64,000 bases of DNA, from the NCBI RefSeq assembly GCF_002159265.1, contig NZ_NFHG01000001.1:372001-436000 (forward strand). Direction: 5' to 3'. A program made the translations under genes and the position numbers. Under the pieces are notes generated by a model that searched no databases, had not been told where the DNA came from, and was given only the letters and a program-made list of their open reading frames with translations. Shown here piece by piece: positions 22,017 to 31,883 of this stretch; position 1 is the stretch's first letter, and the number at the start of each line of letters is the position of its first letter. Source of the DNA: Flavonifractor sp. An82 (GTDB taxonomy: Bacteria; Bacillota; Clostridia; Oscillospirales; Oscillospiraceae).

Positions 22017-25000
22017 ATGCCTGAAGCACAAAAGATCCCATTTCTCAAACTCTTTTCCGCCTGGCGGCCCGGCGATCAGCTGGCGGCCATGACCCAGGAC
22101 TACCTGGTGACCCGGGCGGTCATCGACAAGCATACCCGGTCCATCAAGGCCCAGGTGGAGTGCGCTGCGCCGCCCCCGGAGGGGCTGCGCCATCGCATCG
22201 AGCGCAGCATCGCCCTGGCTTACCGGGTGGAGTTGGTGGAGCTGGAGATTGCTGTACCGGCAGCGGCTGAGCAACCCGCCGCTGCGCCTGCCCCGGAGCA
22301 GCCGGCGCCCGTTCAGAAGCCCCAGACGCCGCCGGTGGAGGACGACGCTGCCGCCGCCTTCCGCCGCACCGAGGAGATCCGCCGCAAGGCCCTGGAGAGC
22401 CTGAAGACCGCTCGTCCCGTGGAGAAAAAGGCACCCAAAGAGGGGAAAGGGAAACTGCTTTATGGACGCCATGAGATCAAGAAGGAGCCCATTCCCATGG
22501 GCACCCTGGATCTGGACATGGGCACCGTCATCGTGGAGGGCGACGTGTTCGCCGTGGACCACCGGGAGCTGAAAAAGCGTGGGGCCTGGGTGGTCTCCTT
22601 CGATATGACCGACTACACCGGCTCGGTGCGCATCAACAAGTTTTTCCCTGGCGACGAGGGCAAACCCCTGGTGGATGGGGTAAAGAAAGGTCAGCACCTT
22701 TACATTCAGGGCAAGCTGAACATTGACCGGTTCACGGGCGACATGGTGCTGGAGCCCTTCGCCGTCATGGAGGGCAAGAAGGAGCCCAAGATGGACAACG
22801 CCCCCGAGAAGCGGGTGGAGCTCCATCTCCACACCAACATGTCCGCCATGGATGCCCTCACCGCTGTAGGGTCCAAGATGGACTCTCCTATCGGCGTGGA
22901 CAAGAACGTGGTGAAGCGGGCGGAGCGGTGGGGCCACCGGGCCATCGCCATCACCGACCACGGCGTGGCCCACTCCTTTCCCAACGCCTGGCACTCCGCC
23001 AAGAATATCAAAATCCTCTACGGCGTGGAGGCCTACTTCATCAACGACGTGGACGACCGGGTGGTCATCCATGGTGACAAGGATCAGAACTTTACACAGG
23101 ATATCGTCTGCTTTGATATCGAGACCACCGGCCTGGACAAACGCACCGAGGCCATCACCGAGATCGGCGCCGTGGTGCTGCGCAACGGGGAGGTGGTGGA
23201 GCAGTTCTCCACCTTCGCCGACCCCGGCCGCCCCCTGACCCGGGAGATCACCCAGCTGACCGGTATTACCGATGAGATGCTGGAGGGAGCCCCCTCCCAG
23301 GAGGAGGCGGTCAATGCCTTCCTGGACTTCGTGGGGGACCGGCCCCTGGCTGCCCACAACGCGGAGTTTGACATGGGCTTCATCGGGGAGGCCTGCCGCC
23401 GGATGGGGCGGCCCTTTGAGAACACCTCTCTGGACAGCCTGATTTTGGCCCAGAACCTGCTGCCCGATCTGGGCAAGTACAAGCTGGACATTGTGGCAAA
23501 CCACCTGAATCTGCCCGCCTTCAACCATCACCGGGCTTATGACGACGCGGCCACGGTGGGCTATATGCTGGTACCCTTCTTCCGGATGCTGTCCGATATG
23601 GGCGTTCACACCCTGCAGCAGATCAACCCGGCCATGTCCAAACTGCGCTCGGGCGGCAAGGCCAAGCGGCAGCCCAAGCACCTCATTGTGCTGGCCAAGA
23701 ACCAGCTGGGCCTGCGCAACCTCTATAAGCTGATCTCCGCCTCCTACCTGGACCACTTCAAGCGCTATCCCATCATGCCCAAGAGCCTCATCAACCAGCA
23801 CCGGGAGGGCCTCATCATCGGCTCGGCCTGTGAGGCCGGCGAGCTGTTCCAGGCCATCGTCAAGCGCAAGGAGTGGAACGAGCTCAAGCGCATCGCCTCC
23901 TGGTACGATTTTCTGGAGATCCAGCCCCTGTGCAACAACGCCTTTATGCTGCGCAAGGGTATGGTGAAGAGCCAGGAGGATCTGAGGGACTTCAACCGCA
24001 CCGTGGTGGCCCTGGGCGACGCCCTGGACAAGCCGGTGTGCGCCACCGGTGACGTCCATTTCCTGGACCCGGAGGACGAGATCTACCGCCATATCCTGCT
24101 GGCCTCCAAGGGCTTTGACGACGCCGACTCGCCCCTGCCCCTCTACTTCAAGACTACCCAGGAGATGCTGGACGAGTTTGCCTACCTGGGTAAGGAGAAG
24201 GCCTACGAGGTGGTGGTGCGCAACACCAACCTGGTGGCCGACTGGTGCGAGGACGTGGTGCCTTTGCCCCGCGGCCTGTTCGCCCCCAAAATCGAAAACT
24301 CTGCCGAGGAGCTGACCCGGCTGGTGTGGGATAAGGCGAAAGCCCTTTACGGCGAGGAGCCTCCCCAGATCGTGGTGGACCGCATCAATGCCGAGCTGGG
24401 GGACATCATCAAATGTAAGTACGACGTGATCTACATGTCGGCCCAGAAGCTGGTGCAGGACTCCCTGGACCACGGCTATCTGGTGGGCTCCCGTGGCTCG
24501 GTGGGCTCCTCCCTGGTGGCCTTCATGTCGGGCATCACCGAGGTGAACTCCCTGCCGCCCCACTACCGCTGCCCCAAGTGCAAGCACTCCGACTTTGAGG
24601 CGGCCAAGGAGTTGGGCATCGGCTGCGGCGCCGACATGCCGGACGCCGTCTGCCCGGTGTGCGGCACTCCCTACGCCAAGGACGGCTTCAACATCCCCTT
24701 CGAGACCTTCCTGGGCTTCGGCGGCGACAAGGTGCCTGATATCGACCTGAACTTCTCCGGCGAATACCAGTCCAGCGCCCACCGCTACACCTTTGAGCTG
24801 TTCGGCCAGACCCACGTGTTCCGGGCGGGCACCATCGGCACGGTGAAGGACAAGATCGCCTTCGGCTATGTGAAGCACTACCTGGACGACCACGGACTCC
24901 ACGGCACCCGGGCGGAGGAGAACCGCCTGTCTTTGGGATGCAGCGGCGTCAAGCGCACCACCGGCCAGCACCCCGGCGGCATGGTGGTCATCCCCCAGAA

Positions 25001-26171
25001 CCGGGAGATCTACGACTTCTGCCCGGTACAGCACCCCGCCGACGACCCCAACAGTGACATCATCACCACCCACTTTGAATATCACTCCATGGAGTCCAAC
25101 CTGCTGAAGCTGGACATGCTGGGCCACGATGATCCCACCATGATCCGCATGCTCCAGGACCTGACGGGGGTAGACCCCCAGACCATCCCCCTGGACGACA
25201 AGGATACCATGAGCATCTTCACCTCCTCCAAGGTGCTGGGCTTTGAGGACGACCCCATTCTGGGCCCCACCGGGGCCGTGGCTATTCCGGAGTTCAACAC
25301 CAAGTTCACCCGGGGCATGCTGGTGGACACCCAGCCCCACCAGTTCGACATCCTGCTCCGCCTGTCCGGCTTCTCCCACGGCACCGACGTGTGGCTGGGC
25401 AACGCCCGGGACCTGATCGTGGACCAGGGCATCCCCGTCGGCCAGGCCATCGGCTGTCGTGACGACATCATGATCTTCCTCATCTCCTGCGGCATGCCGG
25501 AGAAGCGCTCCTTTAAAATCATGGAGGCGGTGCGTAAGGGAAGAGGTCTGCCTGAGGGGGCGGAGGAGGAGATGAAGGCCGCCGGCGTGCCCGACTGGTA
25601 CATCGGCTCCTGCAAGAAGATCAAGTACCTGTTCCCCAAGGCCCACGCGGTGGCTTACGTGATGATGGCCTTCCGCATCGCCTGGTTCAAGGTCCACCAT
25701 CCCCTGGCCTTCTACGCCGCCTTCTTCTCCATCCGGGCCAAGGCCTTCGACGCCACCTGCATGTGCATGGGCATGGATGTGTGCAAGGCCAAGATGAAGG
25801 AGATCGAGAGCAAGGAAAAGCCCACCCCCGTGGAGGAGGACACCCTGGTCACCCTGGAAGTGGTGTACGAGTTCTATCTCCGGGGCTTCTCCTTCGAGCA
25901 CATGGACCTGTACCGGTCTCACGCCATCAACTTCCTGCCCGATATGGAGAAGGGTACCCTGCTGCCCCCCTTTACCTCCATCCCCGGCCTGGGCGAGACG
26001 GCGGCCCTGTCCATTATGGAGCAGCGGCAGGGCAAGCAGTTCATCTCCGTGGAGGAGTTCTCCGCCGCCTGCCCCAAGGTGTCCAAGACCCACATTGAGC
26101 AGCTCAAGGCGGTGGGCGCCCTGGACGGCATGCCGGATACGAGCCAGATTACCTTGTTTGACGGATTTTAA
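22017..26171 (+). CDS. polC: DNA polymerase III alpha subunit, PolC type
   Basis: 1384 residues; PolC enzymes are 1400-1460. Order: N-terminal domain with a low-complexity Ala/Pro linker (about 80-115), OB fold (about 170-255), split PHP domain opening with H-L-H-T-N-M-S near residue 269, an inserted DEDD proofreading exonuclease (F-D-I-E-T-T-G near 365, H-N-A-E-F-D-M later), rest of PHP, then the palm with S-R-G-S-V-G-S-S near 823 and D-I-D-L-N-F-S near 909. A four-cysteine zinc knuckle lies between these two. Replicative polymerase of Firmicutes. Last gene of the cluster. Confidence 0.97.
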   Translation: MPEAQKIPFLKLFSAWRPGDQLAAMTQDYLVTRAVIDKHTRSIKAQVECAAPPPEGLRHRIERSIALAYRVELVELEIAVPAAAEQPAAAPAPEQPAPVQKPQTPPVEDDAAAAFRRTEEIRRKALESLKTARPVEKKAPKEGKGKLLYGRHEIKKEPIPMGTLDLDMGTVIVEGDVFAVDHRELKKRGAWVVSFDMTDYTGSVRINKFFPGDEGKPLVDGVKKGQHLYIQGKLNIDRFTGDMVLEPFAVMEGKKEPKMDNAPEKRVELHLHTNMSAMDALTAVGSKMDSPIGVDKNVVKRAERWGHRAIAITDHGVAHSFPNAWHSAKNIKILYGVEAYFINDVDDRVVIHGDKDQNFTQDIVCFDIETTGLDKRTEAITEIGAVVLRNGEVVEQFSTFADPGRPLTREITQLTGITDEMLEGAPSQEEAVNAFLDFVGDRPLAAHNAEFDMGFIGEACRRMGRPFENTSLDSLILAQNLLPDLGKYKLDIVANHLNLPAFNHHRAYDDAATVGYMLVPFFRMLSDMGVHTLQQINPAMSKLRSGGKAKRQPKHLIVLAKNQLGLRNLYKLISASYLDHFKRYPIMPKSLINQHREGLIIGSACEAGELFQAIVKRKEWNELKRIASWYDFLEIQPLCNNAFMLRKGMVKSQEDLRDFNRTVVALGDALDKPVCATGDVHFLDPEDEIYRHILLASKGFDDADSPLPLYFKTTQEMLDEFAYLGKEKAYEVVVRNTNLVADWCEDVVPLPRGLFAPKIENSAEELTRLVWDKAKALYGEEPPQIVVDRINAELGDIIKCKYDVIYMSAQKLVQDSLDHGYLVGSRGSVGSSLVAFMSGITEVNSLPPHYRCPKCKHSDFEAAKELGIGCGADMPDAVCPVCGTPYAKDGFNIPFETFLGFGGDKVPDIDLNFSGEYQSSAHRYTFELFGQTHVFRAGTIGTVKDKIAFGYVKHYLDDHGLHGTRAEENRLSLGCSGVKRTTGQHPGGMVVIPQNREIYDFCPVQHPADDPNSDIITTHFEYHSMESNLLKLDMLGHDDPTMIRMLQDLTGVDPQTIPLDDKDTMSIFTSSKVLGFEDDPILGPTGAVAIPEFNTKFTRGMLVDTQPHQFDILLRLSGFSHGTDVWLGNARDLIVDQGIPVGQAIGCRDDIMIFLISCGMPEKRSFKIMEAVRKGRGLPEGAEEEMKAAGVPDWYIGSCKKIKYLFPKAHAVAYVMMAFRIAWFKVHHPLAFYAAFFSIRAKAFDATCMCMGMDVCKAKMKEIESKEKPTPVEEDTLVTLEVVYEFYLRGFSFEHMDLYRSHAINFLPDMEKGTLLPPFTSIPGLGETAALSIMEQRQGKQFISVEEFSAACPKVSKTHIEQLKAVGALDGMPDTSQITLFDGF

Positions 26172-26193
26172 GAAAAGGGGTGTCCCGCTCCAC

Positions 26194-26222
26194 TTGTTTT
26201 TTCCAGAGAAGGATGCTACTAT
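26194..26222 (+). promoter_or_regulatory. Ferritin promoter
   Basis: TTGTTT (26194-26199), 17-bp spacer, TACTAT (26217-26222), 36 bases before the ftn ATG. No PerR or Fur-like palindrome is evident. Confidence 0.6.
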
Positions 26223-26257
26223 AGACTCATCTTTTCATATGATAGAGGTGTATCACC

Positions 26258-26770
26258 ATGTTGGATCAAAAGGTTGCCGCGCTGCTCAATGAGCAGGTAA
26301 ACAAGGAATTTTACTCCGCCTATCTCTATCTGGACTTCTCCATTTATTACGATGACATCGGTCTGGACGGCTTCTCCAACTGGTACCGGATCCAGGCCCA
26401 GGAGGAGCGGGACCACGCCATGCTCTTTTTGCAGTACCTGCAGAACAACGGCTGCAAGGTCACGCTGGACGCCATCCAGAAGCCGGACAAGGAGCTCAAG
26501 GACAAGCTGGAAGTTCTGGAGTTTGGCCTGGAGCACGAGCAGTATGTCACCAGCCTGATCAATACCATCTATGAGGCCGCTCAGAACGCCAAGGACTTCC
26601 GCACCACCCAGTTCCTGGACTGGTTTGTCAAGGAGCAGGGCGAGGAGGAAAAGAACGCGGAGGACATGATCAAGAAGATGAAGCTGTTTGGCGACGACGC
26701 CAAGGGGCTTTACATGCTCAATACTGAAATGGCTGCCCGGGTATACAGCGCCCCCAGCCTGGTCCTCTAA
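26258..26770 (+). CDS. ftn: Non-heme ferritin
   Basis: 170 residues, four-helix bundle of the bacterial ferritin class. Ferroxidase ligands are visible: E in N-K-E-F-Y-S-A-Y near residue 17, E-E-R-D-H-A near 50-53, H-E-Q-Y near 94, and the late Q-G-E-E-E-K. No haem-binding methionine typical of bacterioferritin is apparent. It oxidises Fe(II) and stores iron in a 24-mer shell. Monocistronic, with its own promoter and terminator; AGAGGTG precedes the ATG. Confidence 0.95.
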   Translation: MLDQKVAALLNEQVNKEFYSAYLYLDFSIYYDDIGLDGFSNWYRIQAQEERDHAMLFLQYLQNNGCKVTLDAIQKPDKELKDKLEVLEFGLEHEQYVTSLINTIYEAAQNAKDFRTTQFLDWFVKEQGEEEKNAEDMIKKMKLFGDDAKGLYMLNTEMAARVYSAPSLVL

Positions 26771-26781
26771 GCAGCTCAAAC

Positions 26782-26810
26782 GGGCAGCCCCTCACGGGCT
26801 GCCCTCATTT
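26782..26810 (+). terminator. Terminator after ferritin
   Basis: GGGCAGCCC pairs with GGGCTGCCC across a 5-base loop, followed by TCATTTTAT. Confidence 0.85.
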
Positions 26811-26824
26811 TATATCGTTGGCTC

Positions 26825-26853
26825 TTGACAAAAAACGGATACCATAGTATATT
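26825..26853 (+). promoter_or_regulatory. Histidine operon promoter
   Basis: TTGACA (26825-26830), 17-bp spacer, TATATT (26848-26853). The leader before hisZ is only about 30 bases, so there is no room for a T-box or His leader peptide. Confidence 0.75.
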
Positions 26854-26889
26854 AGCGTGGTAAAGCGATAAAGCAAAGGGCGTGATCCC

Positions 26890-28059
26890 ATGAAATTCAA
26901 CATCAACACCCCCGAGGGCACCCGGGACCGGCTGTTTGCCGAGTGCCAGGAGCGGCGGCAGGTCCAGGCCAAGCTGACCCGGCTGTTCCGTCAACGGGGA
27001 TTTCTGGAGGTCTCCACCCCGGAGACCGAGTTCTATGACCTGTTTGCCCGGTCGGGCAGCGCCATCCCCCAGGAGCGCATGATCAAGGTGGGGGACCCCA
27101 GCGGCAAGTTCTGCGTCATGCGGCCCGACTCCACCACCCCCATTGCCCGGGTGGCGGCTACCAAGCTGAAGGCGGTGGCCATGCCTCAGCGGCTGTACTA
27201 CGACCAGACGGTATACCGGGCCAACCCCGCCCACAACGGCGGCAGCCGGGAGATCCCCCAGTGCGGGGTGGAGCTCATCGGGGCAAAAGGGAAGAAGGCG
27301 GATGTGGAGATCATCGTCACCGCCATCGACGCCCTGCGGTGCTGCGGGGCCCCCAAGTTCCATGTGGAGCTGGGCCATGCCGGATATTTCCGGGAGCTGG
27401 CCGGCCGGCTGGAGCTGGATGACGCCGCCGTGGAGGAGATCCGGTCCCTCATCGAGGGCAAGAACTTTGCCGCCCTGAAGGATTTTCTGGAGCCCTGGCG
27501 GGGCAACCCGGCCTGCGCCGCCCTGGAGCAGCTGAGCCGCCTCTTCGGCGGGGTGGAGGTGCTGGGTCAGGCGGAAAAGCTGGCGGGGAAGACCCCGGCA
27601 GTGGATTATCTGTCCGAGCTGTATGACGAGCTGTCCGCCGCGGGCTACGGCCCCTACATCCGCTTCGATCTGGGCATGGTCCATCAGATCGACTACTACA
27701 CCGGCGTGGTCTTCCGGGGCTACGTGGAGGGAGCGGGGGACGCCGTGCTCTCCGGCGGTCGGTATGACAACCTGGTGGGCATCTTCGGCCGGGAGGCCCA
27801 GGCCACCGGCTTTGCCGTGGACGTGGACGCGGTGGCCCGCACCCTGCCCGAGATGGTGCTGCCGGTGCTGCGCACCGTGGTCCACTATGAGCCGGGCTAT
27901 CTGGCCCAGGCTTTGGAGGCGGTGGACGGCCGCCCCGCCGGTACCTGCGAGCTGTCCCCCTGCCGTACCCTGGAATCCAGCCTCAATCTGGCCCGGGACA
28001 AAGGGGCGGAGATGGTGCTGGTGTACGACAAGGACGGAGAAAGGACGGTGCGGGTATGA
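26890..28059 (+). CDS. hisZ: ATP phosphoribosyltransferase regulatory subunit
   Basis: 389 residues related to histidyl-tRNA synthetase: class II motif regions such as P-E-G-T-R-D, F-C-V-M-R-P-D-S-T-T-P-I-A-R, and G-G-R-Y-D-N-L. It lacks the anticodon-binding domain and cannot charge tRNA. HisZ activates and gives histidine control to the short HisG. The adjoining hisG is indeed the short form (213 residues), which needs HisZ. First gene of the operon; its stop overlaps the hisG ATG by 4 bases. Confidence 0.94.
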   Translation: MKFNINTPEGTRDRLFAECQERRQVQAKLTRLFRQRGFLEVSTPETEFYDLFARSGSAIPQERMIKVGDPSGKFCVMRPDSTTPIARVAATKLKAVAMPQRLYYDQTVYRANPAHNGGSREIPQCGVELIGAKGKKADVEIIVTAIDALRCCGAPKFHVELGHAGYFRELAGRLELDDAAVEEIRSLIEGKNFAALKDFLEPWRGNPACAALEQLSRLFGGVEVLGQAEKLAGKTPAVDYLSELYDELSAAGYGPYIRFDLGMVHQIDYYTGVVFRGYVEGAGDAVLSGGRYDNLVGIFGREAQATGFAVDVDAVARTLPEMVLPVLRTVVHYEPGYLAQALEAVDGRPAGTCELSPCRTLESSLNLARDKGAEMVLVYDKDGERTVRV

Positions 28060-28697
28060 GCGAGCGGCTGAAGATCGCCATTACCAAGGGGCGGCTGCTG
28101 GACAAGAGCATGGAGCTCTTCGAGGGGGCCGGGCTGGACTGTTCGCCCATCAAGGACCCGGGCCGCCGGCTGGTCCACTGTGTGCCCAACTACCCCCTGG
28201 ACGCGGTGCTGGCCAAGGCCCCCGACGTCATCACCTATGTGGAGCACGGGGTGTGCGACCTGGGCATCGTGGGCAAGGACACCATCCTGGAAAAGGGGGG
28301 CTCCTTCTACGAGGTGCTGGACCTGGGCTTCGGCAAGTGCCGCTTCGCCCTGGCGGTCAAGGCGGGGAGCGACTTCTACGGCACCTACAAGACCCGGCGC
28401 ATCGCCTCCAAGTACCCGGAGGTGACCCGCGCCTTCTTTGCCGGCAAGGGCATGGACGTGGACATCATCAAAATCGAGGGCAGCGTGGAGCTGGCCCCCA
28501 TTCTGGGGCTGGCCGACGCCATCGTGGATATCGTGGAGACGGGAGCCACCCTGAAGGCCAACGGCCTGGTGCCCATCGAGGATGTGGCCCCGGTATCCGC
28601 CCGGCTCATCGTCAACACTGCCAGCATGAAGCTGTACAAGAGCCAGATCGAAGATTTTATCGCCCGTTGTGAGGGAGAATTGGAGAAGCGGACATGA
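28056..28697 (+). CDS. hisG: ATP phosphoribosyltransferase, short form
   Basis: 213 residues, the short HisG-S length without the C-terminal ACT-like regulatory domain. L-K-I-A-I-T-K-G-R-L at the start, D-L-G-I-V-G-K-D in the middle, and the PRPP-binding stretch D-A-I-V-D-I-V-E-T-G-A-T-L-K. It condenses ATP and PRPP, the first step of histidine synthesis. Overlaps hisZ at its start and hisD at its end (4 bases each). Confidence 0.96.
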   Translation: MSERLKIAITKGRLLDKSMELFEGAGLDCSPIKDPGRRLVHCVPNYPLDAVLAKAPDVITYVEHGVCDLGIVGKDTILEKGGSFYEVLDLGFGKCRFALAVKAGSDFYGTYKTRRIASKYPEVTRAFFAGKGMDVDIIKIEGSVELAPILGLADAIVDIVETGATLKANGLVPIEDVAPVSARLIVNTASMKLYKSQIEDFIARCEGELEKRT

Positions 28698-29968
28698 TTC
28701 AGATTGTAAAAGCAGACGGCGCCGCCGAAAAAGCGGTCATGGCCGCCATGAAGGCCCGGGCGGCCCAGGCCAACCAGGCCATTGACGCGGCGGCGGCCGA
28801 GATCATGGAGACCGTCCGGGAGAAGGGCTTTGAAGCGGTGCGGGAGTACTCCCTCCGCTTCGACAAGGCCGAGCCCCGGGAGATCACCGGCGAGGAGCTC
28901 CAGGCGGCCTATGACCGCTGCCCGGCAGACCTGATCGCCGCCCTGGAGCGGGCGGCCGCCAATATCAAGGACTACAATGAGAAGCTGCTCATCCGCACCA
29001 TGGAGTGGACCTCCCCCGACGGAGGGGTGGTGGGCCGCATCGTCCGGGGCCTGACCCGGGTGGGTATCTACGTGCCCGGCGGTACGGCGGCCTATCCCAG
29101 CAGCGTGCTGATGAACGCGGTGCCCGCCAAGGTGGCGGGGGTGGAGGAGATCGTCATGGTGACGCCCCCCACCGAAAACCTCAACGACGCGGTGCTGGCC
29201 GCCGCCAAAATCGCCGGGGTGGACCGGGTAATCGCCGTGGGCGGCGTTCAGGCGGTGGCCGCCCTGACCTACGGCGCCGGGTTCATTCCCCGGGTGGATA
29301 AGCTGGTGGGTCCCGGCAACGCCTTTGTGGCCTCCGCCAAGCGGCAGGCCTACGGTAAGCTGGACATCGACATGGTGGCCGGCCCCTCCGAGGTGCTGGT
29401 CATTGCCGACGGCAAGGCCAACCCCAAGTTTGTGGCCGCCGACCTGCTGAGCCAGGCGGAGCACGACAAGCTGGCCTCCGCCGTGCTGCTCACCGATTCT
29501 ATGGAGCTGGCCCAGGCGGTGGACGGGGAGATCGTCCGCCAGACCGGCTACCTCAGCCGCTCCGAGATCATGGAGTGCTCCCTGCGGGACTTCGGCTGCG
29601 CCATCGTGTGCGAAAACCTGGAGGACTGTGCCGCCCTGGCCAACGAGGTGGCTCCGGAGCACCTGGAGATCGTGACGGAGGACCCCCGGGCCCTGCTGCC
29701 CAAAATCAAAAACGCCGGGGCCGTGTTCCTGGGGGCCTGGTCCCCGGAGCCTCTGGGGGACTACCTGGCCGGGCCCGACCACGTGCTGCCCACCAGCGGC
29801 ACCGCCCGGTTCTTCTCACCCCTCAGCGTGGACAGCTTCCTGAAAACCATGAGCGTCATCCAGTATGATCAGGCCAGCCTGGCTCCCATCAAGGACCAGA
29901 TCATCACCCTGGCTGAGAGTGAGAAGCTGACCGCCCACGCCAATTCCATCAAGGTGCGGTTTGAATAA
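28694..29968 (+). CDS. hisD: Histidinol dehydrogenase
   Basis: 424 residues. Typical motifs: Y-V-P-G-G-T-A-A-Y-P-S-S-V-L-M-N, G-P-G-N-A-F-V, D-M-V-A-G-P-S-E-V-L, the zinc/catalytic S-Q-A-E-H-D, and the closing L-P-T-S-G-T-A-R. Performs the last two oxidations of histidinol to histidine with NAD+. The HisC product of the window's first gene feeds this step after dephosphorylation; no histidinol-phosphatase gene is visible in the cluster. Confidence 0.97.
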   Translation: MIQIVKADGAAEKAVMAAMKARAAQANQAIDAAAAEIMETVREKGFEAVREYSLRFDKAEPREITGEELQAAYDRCPADLIAALERAAANIKDYNEKLLIRTMEWTSPDGGVVGRIVRGLTRVGIYVPGGTAAYPSSVLMNAVPAKVAGVEEIVMVTPPTENLNDAVLAAAKIAGVDRVIAVGGVQAVAALTYGAGFIPRVDKLVGPGNAFVASAKRQAYGKLDIDMVAGPSEVLVIADGKANPKFVAADLLSQAEHDKLASAVLLTDSMELAQAVDGEIVRQTGYLSRSEIMECSLRDFGCAIVCENLEDCAALANEVAPEHLEIVTEDPRALLPKIKNAGAVFLGAWSPEPLGDYLAGPDHVLPTSGTARFFSPLSVDSFLKTMSVIQYDQASLAPIKDQIITLAESEKLTAHANSIKVRFE

Positions 29969-29980
29969 AGGAGAATGACC

Positions 29981-30556
29981 ATGAGAACATCCCAACTGAG
30001 CCGCGCCACCAAGGAGACCGACATCCGCCTCTCCCTCACCCTGGAGGGGGGAGAGGTAAAGGTGGACACCGGCATCGGCTTTTTCGACCACATGCTCACC
30101 GCCTTTGCCTTTTACGGCGGCCTGGGCCTGGAGCTCACCGTCAAGGGGGACCTGGAGGTGGACGGCCACCACACCGTGGAGGACGTGGGCATCGTGCTGG
30201 GCCAGGCCATGAAAGAGGCCCTGGGGGACCGGAAGGGCATCCGCCGGTACGCCTCCGCCTTCATTCCCATGGACGAGGCCCTGTGCTTCACTGCCCTGGA
30301 CTTCTCCAACCGGCCCTTCCTGGTGTTTGACGCAGAAATGCCCCAGCCCATGATCGGCGGCTATGACTCCTGCCTCACCGAGGAGTTCATGCGGGCCTTT
30401 GCAGTGAACAGTGGATTAACTTTACATATGAAGTGCCACTACGGAAAGAACGCTCACCACATCACCGAAGCCCTGTTCAAGTCCCTGGGCGTGGCGGTGA
30501 AAGAGGCCGTTCAGATCACCGGCACCGGGGTCACCTCCACCAAGGGGGTGCTGTGA
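29981..30556 (+). CDS. hisB: Imidazoleglycerol-phosphate dehydratase
   Basis: 191 residues; ATG 29981 is chosen because AAAGGAG lies 7 bases upstream, whereas ATG 29975 would be only 1 base away. Metal-binding pairs F-F-D-H-M-L, D-G-H-H-T-V-E-D, and the duplicate Y-G-K-N-A-H-H-I-T-E are present. Single-function HisB without the histidinol-phosphatase domain found in enterobacteria. Shares one base with hisH (TGATG). Confidence 0.96.
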   Translation: MRTSQLSRATKETDIRLSLTLEGGEVKVDTGIGFFDHMLTAFAFYGGLGLELTVKGDLEVDGHHTVEDVGIVLGQAMKEALGDRKGIRRYASAFIPMDEALCFTALDFSNRPFLVFDAEMPQPMIGGYDSCLTEEFMRAFAVNSGLTLHMKCHYGKNAHHITEALFKSLGVAVKEAVQITGTGVTSTKGVL

Positions 30557-31164
30557 TGGGACGTATTGCTGTTGTGGACTATGGCGTGGGCAACCTGAAG
30601 AGCGTCACCAACGCCATGGACTATCTGGGTCTGAAGACCATCATTACCAGCGACCAAAGGGAGCTGGAGCTGGCCGACGCCATTATCCTGCCCGGCGTAG
30701 GGGCCTTTCCCGACGCGGCGGACAAGCTGCGGGGAACCGGCCTGGACCGGGTGGTCATCGCCCAGGCGGAACGGAAGCCCATTCTGGGCATCTGTCTGGG
30801 AATGCAGCTGCTCTTCGATCAGGGTGAAGAGGTGCGGGAGTGTAAAGGGCTAAGCCTTGTAGGCGGCTGCGTCCGTAAGATTGAGACCGATTTGAAGCTG
30901 CCCCACATCGGCTGGAACAGCCTGAGCTTCCCCAACCCGTCGCCCCTGTTTGCCGGAGTGGAGGAGGGCAGCTATGTCTACTTCGTCCACTCCTTCTGCG
31001 GTGTGGCGGCCGACCCGGCCACCGTTATCGCCCAGACCGACTACGGTACTCCCGTGGTTGCGGCGGTGGGAAAGAGCAACGTGTACGGCTGCCAGTTCCA
31101 CCCGGAGAAGAGCGGCGAGGTGGGCCTGCAGATTCTGAGAAACTTCGGAGGGCTGAACACATGA
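30556..31164 (+). CDS. hisH: Imidazole glycerol phosphate synthase, glutaminase subunit
   Basis: 202 residues from ATG 30556, which overlaps the hisB stop. Class I glutamine amidotransferase: the nucleophile lies in G-I-C-L-G-M-Q-L-L-F, and the H/E pair in G-C-Q-F-H-P-E-K-S-G. It supplies ammonia to HisF. The start at 30556 gives the family N-terminus R-I-A-V-V-D-Y-G-V-G-N-L. Confidence 0.96.
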   Translation: MGRIAVVDYGVGNLKSVTNAMDYLGLKTIITSDQRELELADAIILPGVGAFPDAADKLRGTGLDRVVIAQAERKPILGICLGMQLLFDQGEEVRECKGLSLVGGCVRKIETDLKLPHIGWNSLSFPNPSPLFAGVEEGSYVYFVHSFCGVAADPATVIAQTDYGTPVVAAVGKSNVYGCQFHPEKSGEVGLQILRNFGGLNT

Positions 31165-31883
31165 TCTTATTTCCCGCCATTGACTTGAAAGATGGTAAGG
31201 CAGTTCGCCTTTACAAAGGAGATTTTGCAACGGCTCATCAGGTGGCCGATGATCCGCTGGCCACCGCCAAGGCCTTTTATGACGCCGGGGCCCGCCACAT
31301 CCATATGGTGGATCTGGACGGCGCCCGCAGCGGTGAGCGGCAGAACGGCGCCATCGTGGAGGCGGTGGCCCGGAGCTCCGGCCTGAAGGTGGAGCTGGGG
31401 GGCGGCATCCGCTCCATGGCCGACCTGGAGGAGGTCTTTGCCCTGGGTGTGTGGCGGTGCGTCATCGGCTCCGCCGCTGTCAGCCACCCGGAGTTTGTGA
31501 AAGAGGCGGTGGCCAAGTACGGCGAGCGCATCGCCGTGGGCATCGACGCTATGGACGGCATCGTCAAGACCGCCGGGTGGGAGCAGTTCTCCGGCCTCAA
31601 CTATCTGGACTTTGCAAAGTCTATGGAGACAATGGGTGTAAAGACCATCATCTTTACGGATATTGCCACCGACGGCATGCTGTCCGGCCCCTCTTTTGAC
31701 CGGCTGGCCGATTTGCAAAAGGCGGTGGACTGTCAGATCGTGGCCTCCGGCGGGGTGTCCTCCAATGAGGATCTGTCCAGGCTGAATGCCATGGACCTGT
31801 ACGGCGCCATCATCGGCAAGGCCTATTACGCCGGAACGGTGGATCTGGCAGAAGCGGTAAAGGAGGCGGGGGCGCAGTGTTAG
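31161..31883 (+). CDS. hisA: Phosphoribosylformimino-AICAR phosphate isomerase
   Basis: 240 residues, (beta/alpha)8 barrel with [11 protein letters not shown] at the start containing the catalytic Asp, and paired phosphate-binding motifs G-G-I-R-S and the later A-S-G-G-V-S-S. Amadori isomerisation of ProFAR. Overlaps hisH by 4 bases and hisF by 7. Confidence 0.96.
   Translation: MILFPAIDLKDGKAVRLYKGDFATAHQVADDPLATAKAFYDAGARHIHMVDLDGARSGERQNGAIVEAVARSSGLKVELGGGIRSMADLEEVFALGVWRCVIGSAAVSHPEFVKEAVAKYGERIAVGIDAMDGIVKTAGWEQFSGLNYLDFAKSMETMGVKTIIFTDIATDGMLSGPSFDRLADLQKAVDCQIVASGGVSSNEDLSRLNAMDLYGAIIGKAYYAGTVDLAEAVKEAGAQC

Noticed and set aside
18767-22048. 1093-codon open frame on the minus strand opposite dxr-rseP-ispG
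   Set aside because: Crosses three well-supported genes; the repetitive His/Gly/Gln product is typical of antisense GC-rich codons.
21984-26093. 1369-codon open frame opposite polC
   Set aside because: Exact shadow of polC; stop-codon scarcity follows from GC3 bias of the sense gene.
26854-26889. T-box riboswitch or His leader peptide before hisZ
   Set aside because: Only about 30 bases of leader, no His codon run and no hairpins.
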